From GWE2-51-13 sp942492825 (GTDB taxonomy: Bacteria; Bacillota_I; Bacilli_A; Erysipelotrichales; Erysipelotrichaceae): a stretch of 64,000 nucleotides of DNA. Positions 1-8,800 of the stretch are shown here, piece by piece (the stretch's first letter is position 1; every line of letters begins with the position of its first letter). The notes beneath the pieces were generated by a model, which did no database searches, had not been told where the DNA came from, and saw only the letters and a list, made by a program, of their open reading frames with translations. The DNA lies in NCBI GenBank assembly GCA_942492825.1, contig OW818635.1, positions 1,426,001-1,490,000 of the forward strand, written 5' to 3'. The position numbers and the translations under genes were made by a program.

Positions 1-160
1 TGTCCGCCAAGAGTTGTAAGATCATTTGACCAAGGACGGATCCTTCCGAATCCAACATCGTAGCGACGACGACGGCTTTCTTATCGGTCGATTTGGCACA
101 TCCGCCAAGGATCAAGATCATCGCGATGCCTAAAATAAACATCCGTTTGATTGTTTTCAT
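1..160 (-). CDS. Substrate-binding lipoprotein of an ABC transporter, N-terminal part (glycine betaine/osmoprotectant type?)
   Basis: Only the first 53 codons are present; the gene runs off the left edge. It starts at the ATG at 158-160 behind a GGAGGA ribosome binding site. The product opens with a lipoprotein signal: MKTIKR, a hydrophobic stretch, then the lipobox LGGC with the lipidated Cys at about residue 19. The mature start (VVVATMLDSEGSVLGQM) resembles the first strand and ligand loop of ProX/OpuBC/OsmF-type quaternary-amine binding proteins. The lipoprotein call is firm. The osmoprotectant assignment is an inference from a short stretch, and the rest of the operon lies outside the window. 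Confidence 0.65.
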   Translation of the reverse strand, partial: MKTIKRMFILGIAMILILGGCAKSTDKKAVVVATMLDSEGSVLGQMILQLLAD

Positions 161-201
161 AGTTGTCCTCCATTTTTCGATTCTTTTTCGAACTTGTGTT
201 T

Positions 202-230
202 ATTATACCTTTCTTGATTCAAGATACCAA
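202..230 (-). promoter_or_regulatory. Sigma-A promoter of the substrate-binding lipoprotein gene
   Basis: Read on the minus strand: -35 TTGGTA (225-230), a 17-bp spacer and -10 TATAAT (202-207), ending about 40 bp before the ATG at 160. Confidence 0.7.
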
Positions 231-259
231 ATCATACACCTTTTTTCTTTTTATCTTAC

Positions 260-1960
260 TTAATGCATCTCCGAATTGATCTTTCGGATCTTGGATAACT
301 CATCCAACAAAGCTGCTTTTCGTGGATACATCGACTTCAATTCGTCGAGTATCGCTTGAGCTTCTTTCTTTCCTTCAAGGTTGATCAGATTGCGGATGAT
401 CCTCACAACTCCTTGATACTCCCTACGGGTTGTTGCACCTTTGGCGACTTGTCGAATGTAAAATTGATAGATTCGGTACACATCCTCGGAATAATCCTTT
501 ACTAACCATTTCGCATAGTCCTCGATGGAGCGGATATCCCGTTTCACGTATTCGAGCAGTTGGCCAAATCTCTTCTCTTCAACAAGTATCGATGCGTACA
601 GATTTGAGTCTTGCTTTTTGTCAGTTTTAAGTTTGGCAAGAAGTTGTGGATAATATTCTTCCCATTTCCCTGCTTCAATTCTCCCTTTTAACTCTAAGTA
701 AAGAGCGAAGTTTCCATCCAAGATCAGTTTTTCGGCTAACTCCTTGAATTTTACCGAATTCTCCGTAATCCGATACAGATTGAGTCGGAATTCTTGCCAC
801 TCTCTAACGTAAATATGATTTTTGGAGTCGTGGGACTCTCCGTCCAGAGCCAAATCGATCGCTTGTTCAAAGTTCTTACCTTCAACATAGCGTTTCAGTA
901 ACATTCGTCGAAATTCAGGCATGTCTTTACGATCGATGATAAACTTCATCGCAGCCTCCGGTCCGTCGAAACGTTCGATCAGAATCGATTGGACTTTTTG
1001 AGCTTCCACATTATTAAATTGATCCATCCAATCATCCTGATTCTCCTTCGCATAGGCTACTAATTCTGTTTCGAGTTGTTCGCGTTGCTTTGGTTTCATT
1101 GCGACATGGGCTGCGTAGCGCCACAAGTTAAACCGCCACTCCGACCAACCTTCAAACATAGTTTTCTTTCCTTCACGCAGTAAGTGTTGGAAGATTTTAT
1201 TACTGTCTTTTTGCGAGTTATGCTTCGTTACGATCTCCTCGATCATCATAAATGCTTCCTCGATTGCCATTCCGACCGATCCATCCGAATCATCGCAATA
1301 CGAGATCATTCTCACTATTTCATCGATCACTAACAGGCAAAATTGAACGGCGAGAACAGGGTTGTTTTGTTGGTAATGTTGCTTGGCCTTCGAATTGACT
1401 TGAAGAGCTCCTTCAACCGCATCTCTGGCATGCCTGTAATCGACAAACCCACTTCGATCTTCATTCGTGCGAATTGAGTCGCGTATGCATTCTTTCGCAA
1501 GACGTAGTTGCATTCCTGAATCTTCCGAAAGCTCGGTAAGAAGATATTGATTCACGTTCGAATCTTCTTTCGCCAAGGCTAGAAGTAACTCCATGAGTTG
1601 TTCTTTACTCTGTATTCCTAGCAATGTATCCAAACTTTCAAGAGGAACTTTCAATGAAGTTTGATTACTTTTAAAATTAAGCTTAGATTCTTTAAGCAAG
1701 TCCCGAATCGCTAAGAATACCGCGACCTTGTGCTTGCATAGATCATCAAAGTCATAGGGACAGTCACATTGAGAATCTACGATGTTCTGATTCTTATCGA
1801 GTTCTACCACGACTGAATATTCTTCGGTTCCGATGACGATGGCCACATAAACATTCTTCTTGAATTCACTAAGTTCTTCCACATGACCGTTGCGATAGTA
1901 ATCTTGACCGCGTAAAAGGACTTTTGGATCGACATAGCTTTCGAAGTGATTCAGATTCAT
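260..1960 (-). CDS. SWIM zinc-finger protein
   Basis: A 566-residue protein. A SWIM-type zinc finger lies near the N terminus with the pattern CxCx7CxH (C65, C67, C75, H77), preceded by a beta-rich segment normal for SWIM proteins. The remaining ~470 residues are charged, mostly helical and rich in Trp/Tyr/Glu; they look like repeated helical hairpins and carry no catalytic motif I recognise. SWIM domains bind nucleic acid or protein partners, and several bacterial members sit next to SNF2 helicases, but none is visible here. It appears monocistronic. The start at 1960 follows AGAGGAAATATT, an acceptable ribosome binding site. The cellular role is unknown. Confidence 0.75.
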   Translation of the reverse strand: MNLNHFESYVDPKVLLRGQDYYRNGHVEELSEFKKNVYVAIVIGTEEYSVVVELDKNQNIVDSQCDCPYDFDDLCKHKVAVFLAIRDLLKESKLNFKSNQTSLKVPLESLDTLLGIQSKEQLMELLLALAKEDSNVNQYLLTELSEDSGMQLRLAKECIRDSIRTNEDRSGFVDYRHARDAVEGALQVNSKAKQHYQQNNPVLAVQFCLLVIDEIVRMISYCDDSDGSVGMAIEEAFMMIEEIVTKHNSQKDSNKIFQHLLREGKKTMFEGWSEWRFNLWRYAAHVAMKPKQREQLETELVAYAKENQDDWMDQFNNVEAQKVQSILIERFDGPEAAMKFIIDRKDMPEFRRMLLKRYVEGKNFEQAIDLALDGESHDSKNHIYVREWQEFRLNLYRITENSVKFKELAEKLILDGNFALYLELKGRIEAGKWEEYYPQLLAKLKTDKKQDSNLYASILVEEKRFGQLLEYVKRDIRSIEDYAKWLVKDYSEDVYRIYQFYIRQVAKGATTRREYQGVVRIIRNLINLEGKKEAQAILDELKSMYPRKAALLDELSKIRKINSEMH

Positions 1961-1987
1961 AATATTTCCTCTTATCTGGTTAATTTC

Positions 1988-1993
1988 ATTATA
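1988..1993 (-). promoter_or_regulatory. Probable -10 element of the SWIM gene
   Basis: TATAAT on the minus strand, 28 bp before the ATG at 1960. No good -35 hexamer is visible at 16-18 bp, so the call rests on the -10 alone. Confidence 0.4.
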
Positions 1994-2006
1994 CGCAATA
2001 GTTCGA

Positions 2007-2040
2007 AATAAAAGAATGGGAATTGTTGGATTCCCATTCT
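2007..2040 (-). terminator. Rho-independent terminator of the PTS EIIC gene
   Basis: A perfect 11-bp stem (2013-2023 with 2030-2040) with a 6-nt loop, followed on the minus strand by TTTATTT. It lies 16 bp after the stop of the gene ending at 2056. Confidence 0.85.
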
Positions 2041-2055
2041 GGATAAATTGAATGA

Positions 2056-3087
2056 TTACAGTTCAAGCTTCAGATCGCCATCTTTGATTAAACCTTTGGC
2101 ACGCATGAATTTGGCGATGATCAAGGTTAAAATCGCGGGTAGAACGAAATGAAGTAAAACGACGGAAATAAGAACACTTGTGGAAAAGCCCATGTCCTGG
2201 AAGGTTGTGATCGGACCGACCAACCCACTGGTACCCATTCCGGAACCGGCGGCGATGTTGGTCATTTTGAAGACCATCGTCGATAAGGGACCTAGGAAGG
2301 CTGATGCCAAGGTCGGTGGTAAGAGCACCCACCAATTCTTTAAGATGTTCGGTATCTGCAACATGCTTGTGCCCAAGCCTTGGGCGATCAGTCCGCTAAA
2401 CTTATTCTCTTTGTAGCTCATGACCGCAAACCCGATCATTTGCGCGGCACATCCGACGGTAGCTGCCCCTGCGGCGATACCGGAAAGTCCAAGCATGATA
2501 CCAAGCGCGGCGGAGGAGATCGGTGCCGTTAGCACCAAGCCCATGACGACCGATACGATGATTCCCATAAAGAAGGGCTGATATTCGGTCGCGGTGATGA
2601 TGATCTTGCCAAGCAGAGTCATCAACTCGCCAATCAGCGGAGAAACACTTAGCGAAACGAGGTAACCAATCGTCAAGGTAACGATCGGGGTGACGAGGAT
2701 GTCAAGTTTGGTTTCTTTCGAAATGGCTTTCCCGAATTCACATGCCACCAACGCGGCCACAAACGCTCCGGCAGGTCCACCGGAAACGGCACCCATGCCG
2801 CCGGTAACGACGCTCGCAAACAAGACTAAGGGCGGCGCTTGAAGTTTGTACGCCACCGCGACACCGATGGCGGCGCCCATGTATTGCATCGCGATCGTGC
2901 CTAAGGAAACCAATTGGGTCGATATGAGGTTTTCGCCGAACCATATCGCTGTCTGGGAACCGGCGGTCTTTAAGATAAGACCGACGATCAAGGAAGAAAA
3001 CAATCCCAGCGCCATCGCGGACATCGCTTCGATGCCATAACGTTGACCACTGATGATGATGTTCTTCCTCTTTAAAAACGAGGACAT
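2056..3087 (-). CDS. Stand-alone PTS EIIC-like membrane protein (PTS_EIIC_2 family)
   Basis: A 343-residue polytopic membrane protein with about nine hydrophobic segments, many Gly/Ala-rich. Its pattern (AMALGLFSSLIVGLIL near residue 25, GGMGAVSGGPAGAFVAAL near 95, and AAGSGMGTSGLVGP near 280) matches the PTS_EIIC_2 family, a set of EIIC-like permeases related to the fructose superfamily. There is no EIIA or EIIB domain and no PTS gene nearby, so it either borrows phosphotransfer subunits or is not a classical PTS transporter. The start at 3087 follows GAAGGAGATTGA. It is a single-gene unit with its own promoter and terminator. Family is fairly sure; substrate unknown. Confidence 0.75.
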   Translation of the reverse strand: MSSFLKRKNIIISGQRYGIEAMSAMALGLFSSLIVGLILKTAGSQTAIWFGENLISTQLVSLGTIAMQYMGAAIGVAVAYKLQAPPLVLFASVVTGGMGAVSGGPAGAFVAALVACEFGKAISKETKLDILVTPIVTLTIGYLVSLSVSPLIGELMTLLGKIIITATEYQPFFMGIIVSVVMGLVLTAPISSAALGIMLGLSGIAAGAATVGCAAQMIGFAVMSYKENKFSGLIAQGLGTSMLQIPNILKNWWVLLPPTLASAFLGPLSTMVFKMTNIAAGSGMGTSGLVGPITTFQDMGFSTSVLISVVLLHFVLPAILTLIIAKFMRAKGLIKDGDLKLEL

Positions 3088-3162
3088 TCAATCTCCTTCG
3101 TACTCCGGGCTTTTCCCTGGTAGTACCCTTTTATCGCCGGTTTTTCCGTCGATATTGGATAT

Positions 3163-3191
3163 ATTATCACAGAAAAAACAGCGTATGACAA
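3163..3191 (-). promoter_or_regulatory. Promoter of the PTS EIIC-like gene
   Basis: Minus strand: -35 TTGTCA (3186-3191), a 17-bp spacer, -10 GATAAT (3163-3168). The transcript would carry a leader of roughly 70 nt that contains short GC-rich arms (around 3105-3135). I recognise no riboswitch class in it. Confidence 0.55.
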
Positions 3192-3252
3192 GGGATGAAG
3201 TTAGGATTGGATAAGTAGAATTTTATGTGAGCTTGCGGATCTTACAGATCAA

Positions 3253-4518
3253 TCATTTTCTTTTTATATACTTTGCTTCGGGACCCGACCCTATTCTTTC
3301 AATAATGTTTTTAGACATCATCAGATTCAATATCCTGATAACTTTATCTTTATTGAATCCCGTTTTATCCTCTATGTCTTTTCTTTTGTATGCCTGATTG
3401 TTGTTTAATATATTGAAGATGGTTAATTCGTCTTTGTTCAATGCATCGGCACCCTCACTGAATTTCGGTAATGTCACAATAATTGAATTTTCGAAGAACC
3501 TAAACTCAGGTTTACTGAAACTATTCTCATATGCCTTCAAGATTCTTCGTATTCCTGTTCCAAATTTTTCGATATATCCAAGGCGGAAAAATACATTTCC
3601 AAAAATCGGATTTCTGAGAATTGAAATTTGCCCATTTAGATACTCCTTGTCCGTAATCCCAACTGGTAATCCACCTGGTGAAGCTATCTCGACTTTATCC
3701 TTGGACAGTGAGATCTTTATGGATGTCTTAATGTCCCATACTCGATGAACGATAGCATTCGCTATCGCTTCTCTAAATGCTTTACTTGGGATAAATTCGA
3801 TAATCTCTCTTTGAGCCCCATCGACGACTTCGCTCTTGTTATTTCGTTCAAATATGTCGATCGTTTTATCAAATTGTTCAATACACGACATGTTGTTCAA
3901 TATCTCACGCTCTACGATCTCATCGATGCTCTCACCAAAACGAATTATCTCTATACCTGGGAATGGATTATTATCTGAAAGTAACTCAGCAGCATGATTA
4001 TACCCAAGTTTGTCCTTATAGAGGTTTAGTGATTTTAGAATATCTAAATTTAACTCACTGATTGCGAGTCTTTCTTTTAATTTCCCCTCTAGGTACATAA
4101 ACTCGAGTTCAAGATACTTTGATGGCAATGCCTCAAAATCTTCGTTCGAACCTTCAAGAACGAGTCGGTTCAATTCGAGTCGCTCTACTTCAACTGTCGA
4201 GGTGTCTGATCTTTTATAGGCCTTACCATTAAAGAGGTAAGGCTTGAAAGGTCCTTGATATACATGTAGCTTGATAATGTTCTTTTTTTCATCTATCTCA
4301 ATTGTATAGTTTGGAACAGGTTTCAAACTATCATTAATCTGATTTTCGATATCGAGTGCACTCTGATGGACATTCGCAAGTCCAATCACTTCTCCTTGAT
4401 CATTAACACCAAAATGGATATCACCGTCACAATAGTTTGCAAACGCACTCACGGTTTTTAAGTACATCTTCGTAATGACACTTTTGAATTCTAGATTTCG
4501 AGTTTCTCTATTGCTCAT
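3253..4518 (-). CDS. AlbA_2/Schlafen-type ATP-binding transcriptional regulator
   Basis: A 421-residue protein with three parts. Residues 1-130 form an AlbA_2 (Schlafen AAA_4-like) domain with NLEFKS near residue 9 and GDIHFGVNDQGEVIG. Residues ~240-350 form the RecG-like ATPase C domain typical of these proteins, with EAIANAIVHR, SPGGLPVGIT and RLGYIEKFGTGIRRI. The last ~60 residues look like a winged helix (IFNILNNNQAYKRKDIEDKTGF). Such proteins are usually called divergent AAA-4 or RecG-like transcriptional regulators. The region just upstream carries two copies of an array of inverted sites, which suggests that the protein controls its own promoter. The stop is TGA. DNA here is more AT-rich than the flanking murA, hinting at acquisition. 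Confidence 0.75.
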   Translation of the reverse strand: MSNRETRNLEFKSVITKMYLKTVSAFANYCDGDIHFGVNDQGEVIGLANVHQSALDIENQINDSLKPVPNYTIEIDEKKNIIKLHVYQGPFKPYLFNGKAYKRSDTSTVEVERLELNRLVLEGSNEDFEALPSKYLELEFMYLEGKLKERLAISELNLDILKSLNLYKDKLGYNHAAELLSDNNPFPGIEIIRFGESIDEIVEREILNNMSCIEQFDKTIDIFERNNKSEVVDGAQREIIEFIPSKAFREAIANAIVHRVWDIKTSIKISLSKDKVEIASPGGLPVGITDKEYLNGQISILRNPIFGNVFFRLGYIEKFGTGIRRILKAYENSFSKPEFRFFENSIIVTLPKFSEGADALNKDELTIFNILNNNQAYKRKDIEDKTGFNKDKVIRILNLMMSKNIIERIGSGPEAKYIKRK

Positions 4519-4558
4519 GTTGTACCTCTGTTTTTAGTTTACCTCTATTCTCCCATAA

Positions 4559-4626
4559 ATGCAACGATACATCTATCGTTGCATTTATCGTTGTATTTTG
4601 CAACGATAGAATGTCCATCGTTGCAT
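4559..4626. promoter_or_regulatory. Operator array A (repeats of ATCGTTGCAT)
   Basis: Five copies of a 10-bp site in alternating orientation: ATGCAACGAT at 4559-4568, ATCGTTGCAT at 4575-4584, ATCGTTGTAT at 4587-4596, TTGCAACGAT at 4598-4607 and ATCGTTGCAT at 4617-4626. The first two form an inverted repeat with 6-bp spacing. The array starts 40 bp upstream of the AlbA_2 gene start. Confidence 0.75.
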
Positions 4627-4707
4627 ATATTTATACCGAATTTTTGGACAAATACTACATTACTTCCTAACTTCTATCTAGCAAAAATACCCACTATACA
4701 AACATTA

Positions 4708-4781
4708 ATGCAACGATACGATTATCGTTGCATTAATCGTTGCGTTTTGCGTCGATAAAAAGCTTATCGTTGTACAACGAT
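4708..4781. promoter_or_regulatory. Operator array B, an ungapped second copy of array A
   Basis: Sites at 4708-4717, 4724-4733, 4736-4745, 4747-4756 (degenerate) and 4766-4775 lie at the same spacings as in array A, 149 bp further upstream. The last site is part of a perfect 16-bp palindrome (4766-4781). A -10-like TATAGT on the minus strand (4693-4698) lies between the arrays, so the promoter is probably bracketed by them. In the rest of the 4519-4871 gap (4627-4707 and 4782-4871) I see nothing else. Confidence 0.7.
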
Positions 4782-4871
4782 CTATGAAAATCGATGTTTC
4801 GCATGATAACTTTCTTGAACCTATGAATAAAAGATCCGTCAGGATCTTTTGGAAGGATGAAATGAATTTGT

Positions 4872-6140
4872 TTATTCGACCGTTTCGCGCCAAATGTCAG
4901 CACCCAAAGCTTTGAGTTTACCGTCAAGGTTCTCGTATCCACGATCGATATGATAGACATCGTGAATCTCGGTCACCCCATCCGCAATCAACCCCGCGAT
5001 GACCAGACTGGCACCGCAACGCAGATCGGTGGCGGTAACGCGATCCCCGTACAATTGGACCGGACCGTTGATGATGGCGGAAGACGGAATCATTTCTATA
5101 TTTGCGCCCATGCGTTGTAATTCGACACAATGTTTGAATCGTTCGACGTAGATTGTTTCTTTGACGACCGACTCACCTTTCGCTTGCGTCAAAAGCGGGG
5201 TAAGAGGTTGCTGGAGGTCGGTGGCGAACCCAGGGTAAGGTAAGGTTTGGATGTCTGTACCCTTTAAGTTTCCGTTATGATTGCGAACGACGACGCTATC
5301 CACGTTGACGGTCATATCGACTCCCATTTCTTGGAGTTTGCTTAACAAGGACTCCAAGTGCTGGGGAATGATGTTTTCGATCGTAATCTCTTCAGCTGCC
5401 GCAGCTGCCATAATGATGAACGTACCGGCTTCGACCCGATCCGGGATGATTTCGTGGAAACATCCGTTGAGGAACTCGACTCCGTCAATCGTGATGACAT
5501 TGGTACCGGCTCCACGGATATGTGCGCCCATCTTATTCAGCATCGTTGCGACGTCGATGATTTCGGGTTCTTTCGCGGCGTTTTCGATGACCGTCCGGCC
5601 CTTCGCATAAACGGCGGCCATCATGATATTGATGGTGGCTCCGACGGATGCAAGGTCAAGGAAGATCTTCGCACCGACGAGTTCATCCGCATGGATATGG
5701 TAACTCCCGCGATCATACTCGACTGTCGCGCCGAGGGCTTCAAATCCTTTCAGATGCAAATCGATCGGACGCGGACCCAGATAACAACCACCCGGCATCT
5801 TCATCCGAACTTCTTTATATTTCCCCAAAAGAGCTCCCATGAAGTAGTACGAAGCGCGCAACTTCTGTACCGCGGGATGATCGAGCGGGAGATTGACCAT
5901 ATTGGTCGGATCGATGACGATATTTTCCGCGGAACTTTGAATGACATCCACGTGTAGAAAACGTAAAAGCTGCGCCAATGAACCGACATCCGAGATATCG
6001 GGAGCGCCGACGATGGCGACCGGACCGGTCGATGCGAGGATCGCGCAAGGGATCAAGGCGACGGTCGCGTTTTTCGATCCGCTGATACGTACGCTTCCCT
6101 TAAGTTTCTTGCCACCTTTAATTTTCAGTACTTCTTCCAT
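4872..6140 (-). CDS. murA: UDP-N-acetylglucosamine 1-carboxyvinyltransferase
   Basis: Catalyses transfer of enolpyruvate from PEP to UDP-GlcNAc, the first committed step of peptidoglycan synthesis, in the cytoplasm. The 422-residue product is normal length. Visible motifs are SGSKNATVALIP near residue 21 with the UDP-GlcNAc-contacting Lys/Asn, and PGGCYLGPRPIDLHL with the active-site Cys at about 119 (fosfomycin target in this family). The final half contains DRVEAGTFI and the PYPGFATDLQ segment. The start at 6140 is chosen over an upstream in-frame ATG because GGAGG lies 8 bp before it. murA downstream of pyrG and fba matches the Bacillus order. It lies beyond the fba terminator, with its own weak promoter. 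Confidence 0.96.
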   Translation of the reverse strand: MEEVLKIKGGKKLKGSVRISGSKNATVALIPCAILASTGPVAIVGAPDISDVGSLAQLLRFLHVDVIQSSAENIVIDPTNMVNLPLDHPAVQKLRASYYFMGALLGKYKEVRMKMPGGCYLGPRPIDLHLKGFEALGATVEYDRGSYHIHADELVGAKIFLDLASVGATINIMMAAVYAKGRTVIENAAKEPEIIDVATMLNKMGAHIRGAGTNVITIDGVEFLNGCFHEIIPDRVEAGTFIIMAAAAAEEITIENIIPQHLESLLSKLQEMGVDMTVNVDSVVVRNHNGNLKGTDIQTLPYPGFATDLQQPLTPLLTQAKGESVVKETIYVERFKHCVELQRMGANIEMIPSSAIINGPVQLYGDRVTATDLRCGASLVIAGLIADGVTEIHDVYHIDRGYENLDGKLKALGADIWRETVE

Positions 6141-6162
6141 GTCGAACCTCCTTAGCACACCT

Positions 6163-6171
6163 ATTTTAGCA
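6163..6171 (-). promoter_or_regulatory. Extended -10 promoter of murA
   Basis: Minus strand TGC followed by TAAAAT (-10 at 6163-6168), 22 bp upstream of the murA start and 17 bp ahead of its ribosome binding site. No strong -35. Confidence 0.45.
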
Positions 6172-6226
6172 GAGATTGCTTGTTTTGAATACAACCCGCA
6201 GGTGAAAACGTAGGATGCGAACGCAT

Positions 6227-6250
6227 AAAAAAAGACGACCGAAGTCGTCT
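6227..6250 (-). terminator. Terminator of fba
   Basis: A 7-bp stem (6233-6239 with 6244-6250) with a CGAA-type tetraloop, followed on the minus strand by seven T. It begins 6 bp after the fba stop. Confidence 0.9.
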
Positions 6251-6256
6251 CTGAGA

Positions 6257-7123
6257 TTAAGCTTTGTTTGCGGAACCGAACAATGTGATCTTGCTTCTGA
6301 GTTCGGCTTGGATCGCTTCATAGCCCGGTTTCAAGACTTTGCGCGGATCGAATCCTTTGCCTTCCAAGTCTTTTCCGGCTTCGAAATACTTACGCGTCGC
6401 AGCGGCGAAGACCAATTGGAGTTCGGTGTTGACGTTGATCTTGGAAACGCCCAAGGAAATCGCTTTGGTGATCATGTCAGCCGGAATACCCGAACCGCCA
6501 TGTAAGACCAACGGTAATTTACCGGTCGCGGCTTGGATGTTGGCGAGAACTTCGAAGTTCAAACCCTTCCAGTTGGCCGGATATTTTCCGTGGATATTTC
6601 CGATACCGGCGGCCAAGAAGTCGATGCCCAAGCCGGCGATACGTTTGCATTCTTCGATATCGGCGAATTCACCCATTCCGATGACGCCGTCTTCTTCGCC
6701 CCCGATGGAGCCGACTTCGGCTTCGATCGAGATGCCTTTGCTGTGGCAAAGTTCAACCAATTCCTTGGTTTTCGCGATATTTTCGTCGATCGGTAAGCTC
6801 GATCCGTCAAACATGATCGAAAGGAATCCCGCGTCGATGCATTTCAATGCGCCTTCGTAGGTACCGTGGTCCAAATGCAACGCGACCGGAACGGTGATTT
6901 TCATGTCTTCGATCAATCCTTTGGTCATACCTACGACCGTCTTATATCCACCCATGTACTTCCCGGCACCTTCGGAAACTCCGAGGATAACCGGAGATTT
7001 CATTTCTTCGGCGACGGATAAGACTGCTTTTGTCCATTCGAGGTTGTTGATGTTGAATTGCGCGACGGCATATTTGCCCTCTTGCGCCTTCACTAACATT
7101 TCTTTTGCGGATACAAGTGCCAT
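6257..7123 (-). CDS. fba: Class II fructose-bisphosphate aldolase
   Basis: Reversible cleavage of fructose 1,6-bisphosphate to dihydroxyacetone phosphate and glyceraldehyde 3-phosphate in glycolysis; zinc-dependent. The 288-residue length is typical of the Bacillus/FbaA type. Visible motifs are HLDHG (residues 83-87, zinc and catalytic Asp), EAEVGSIGGEEDG, GNIHGKY with a zinc His, and LHGGSGIP with a zinc/phosphate-loop His and Gly. The start at 7123 is 8 bp behind GGAGGAC. It lies 34 bp after pyrG with no terminator between, so it may be read from the pyrG transcript, and it has its own terminator. Confidence 0.95.
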   Translation of the reverse strand: MALVSAKEMLVKAQEGKYAVAQFNINNLEWTKAVLSVAEEMKSPVILGVSEGAGKYMGGYKTVVGMTKGLIEDMKITVPVALHLDHGTYEGALKCIDAGFLSIMFDGSSLPIDENIAKTKELVELCHSKGISIEAEVGSIGGEEDGVIGMGEFADIEECKRIAGLGIDFLAAGIGNIHGKYPANWKGLNFEVLANIQAATGKLPLVLHGGSGIPADMITKAISLGVSKINVNTELQLVFAAATRKYFEAGKDLEGKGFDPRKVLKPGYEAIQAELRSKITLFGSANKA

Positions 7124-7157
7124 TGTTATGTCCTCCTTGGCGATGATGATTACTTGA

Positions 7158-8771
7158 TTATTTTACTCCCTTTCGGGCGTTTTTGAAAGAGGCTTGCACA
7201 AATCCGAAGAATAAAGGATGCGGGCGATTCGGTCTGGATTTGAATTCCGGATGGAATTGACAGCCGACATACCACGGATGATCTTTCAATTCGGTAATCT
7301 CGACCAAGTATTCATCCGGGCTCAATCCACTGAAGATGACGCCCTTTTCGCTCATGATCGCGCGATAATCGTTGTTGAATTCATAGCGGTGACGATGACG
7401 TTCCTGAATCAAATCGGTGTTGTAGACTTCCTGTGTTTTCGTACCTTCGGTCAACGCACACGGCCAGTTGCCCAAACGTAAGGTTCCGCCCATGTTCTCG
7501 ACACCATTTTGATCCGGCATCAGATGGATGATCGGATGCGTGGTCGCTTCGTCCCATTCGGAAGAGTTCGCATCGGTAAGTCCGCAGACATTGCGGGCAA
7601 ACTCGATCATCGAAATCTGCATCCCTAAGCAAATCCCGAAATATGGGATTTTGTTTTCGCGTGCGTATTGTGCAGCTAGGATCTTCCCTTCGATTCCGCG
7701 TCCGCCAAAGCCGCCCGGAACCAAAATTCCATCGACTTCGCCGAGTTCCTGCACAAGATTATCCTTCGTCAGCCATTCAGAGTTGACCCACTTGATCTCC
7801 ACTTTCGCGTCGACCGCATATCCCGCGTGTTTCAAGGATTCCGAAACCGATAGATAGGCGTCATGCAATTGGACATACTTTCCGACCAAAGCGATCGTGA
7901 CGCTACCGCTTAGGTTGTTGGAGCGATCGATCATCGCTTTCCATTCGGTCATATCGGCCGGAGGGAGCGTTAAATTGAATTTGTGACAGACATATTCGTC
8001 CAATCCTTGTTCCTGAAACTTCAAAGGTACTTCGTAGATATTGTCGACGTTAACGGATTCGACGATAGCGTTGGGACGGACATCGCAGAACATCGCGATT
8101 TTACGACGCATTTCGTCGTCGATGCGTTCTTCGCAACGCGTGACGATGATATTGGGTTTGATACCTAAGGACATCAGTTCTTTGTAACTATGTTGGGTCG
8201 GCTTGGTTTTCAATTCGCCGCTTCCCGGAACTTTCGGAATCAAAACGGTATGGATGAAGACGACTTCATCCTTTTCCATTTCCGCATGTACCTGACGGGC
8301 GGCTTCTAAAAACGGTAAGGACTCGATATCCCCGACCGTGCCCCCGATTTCGGTGATGACGATATCGGCGCCGGATTCTTTCCCGGCCGCATAGATTTTG
8401 GCTTTGATTTCATCCGTGACGTGCGGAATGACCTGAACGGTCGCACCGAGGAAATCTCCCCTGCGTTCCTTCGTCAATACGTTCATATAAACGCGTCCAG
8501 AGGTGATGTTGGCGTTTTGCGTCAACTCCTCGTCGATGAATCGTTCGTAATGACCTAAGTCGAGATCGGTTTCCGCTCCGTCTTTGGTGACGAAAACTTC
8601 CCCGTGTTGATACGGACTCATCGTTCCCGGATCGACGTTGATGTACGGATCGAACTTCTGCATGAATACTTTCAATCCGCGGTTCTTCAATAAGCGTCCC
8701 AGCGAGGTGGCGCAGATCCCTTTACCGATTCCGCTGACGACGCCCCCTGTGACGAATATGTACTTTGTCAT
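7158..8771 (-). CDS. pyrG: CTP synthase
   Basis: Makes CTP from UTP, ATP and glutamine. The 537-residue product has the N-terminal synthase domain (KYIFVTGGVVSGIGKG at the start; the P-loop-like nucleotide site; DPYINVDPGTMSPYQHGEVFV) and a C-terminal glutamine amidotransferase domain with LVPGGFGGRG, the nucleophile in FGICLGMQ, and the catalytic His/Glu in QFHPEF. The start at 8771 is preferred to an upstream in-frame codon because AAGGAGGGC lies just before it and the MTKYIFVTGG start is conserved. Expression is probably set by the leader between 8801 and 8873 (see that entry). Confidence 0.96.
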   Translation of the reverse strand: MTKYIFVTGGVVSGIGKGICATSLGRLLKNRGLKVFMQKFDPYINVDPGTMSPYQHGEVFVTKDGAETDLDLGHYERFIDEELTQNANITSGRVYMNVLTKERRGDFLGATVQVIPHVTDEIKAKIYAAGKESGADIVITEIGGTVGDIESLPFLEAARQVHAEMEKDEVVFIHTVLIPKVPGSGELKTKPTQHSYKELMSLGIKPNIIVTRCEERIDDEMRRKIAMFCDVRPNAIVESVNVDNIYEVPLKFQEQGLDEYVCHKFNLTLPPADMTEWKAMIDRSNNLSGSVTIALVGKYVQLHDAYLSVSESLKHAGYAVDAKVEIKWVNSEWLTKDNLVQELGEVDGILVPGGFGGRGIEGKILAAQYARENKIPYFGICLGMQISMIEFARNVCGLTDANSSEWDEATTHPIIHLMPDQNGVENMGGTLRLGNWPCALTEGTKTQEVYNTDLIQERHRHRYEFNNDYRAIMSEKGVIFSGLSPDEYLVEITELKDHPWYVGCQFHPEFKSRPNRPHPLFFGFVQASFKNARKGVK

Positions 8772-8800
8772 AACTGCCCTCCTTGACCGTTGTGAATACA

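Noticed and set aside
3088..3170. Leader of the PTS EIIC gene considered as a riboswitch
   Set aside because: Some GC-rich arms, but no conserved core of a class I know; too short for most.
4705..4960. Two short minus-strand frames covering the region between murA and the operator arrays
   Set aside because: They overlap the murA 3' end in other frames and the operator repeats; no family, no start signal.
5281..5957. Open frames on the plus strand opposite murA
   Set aside because: Antisense shadows of a well-supported gene; no ribosome binding site or recognisable protein.
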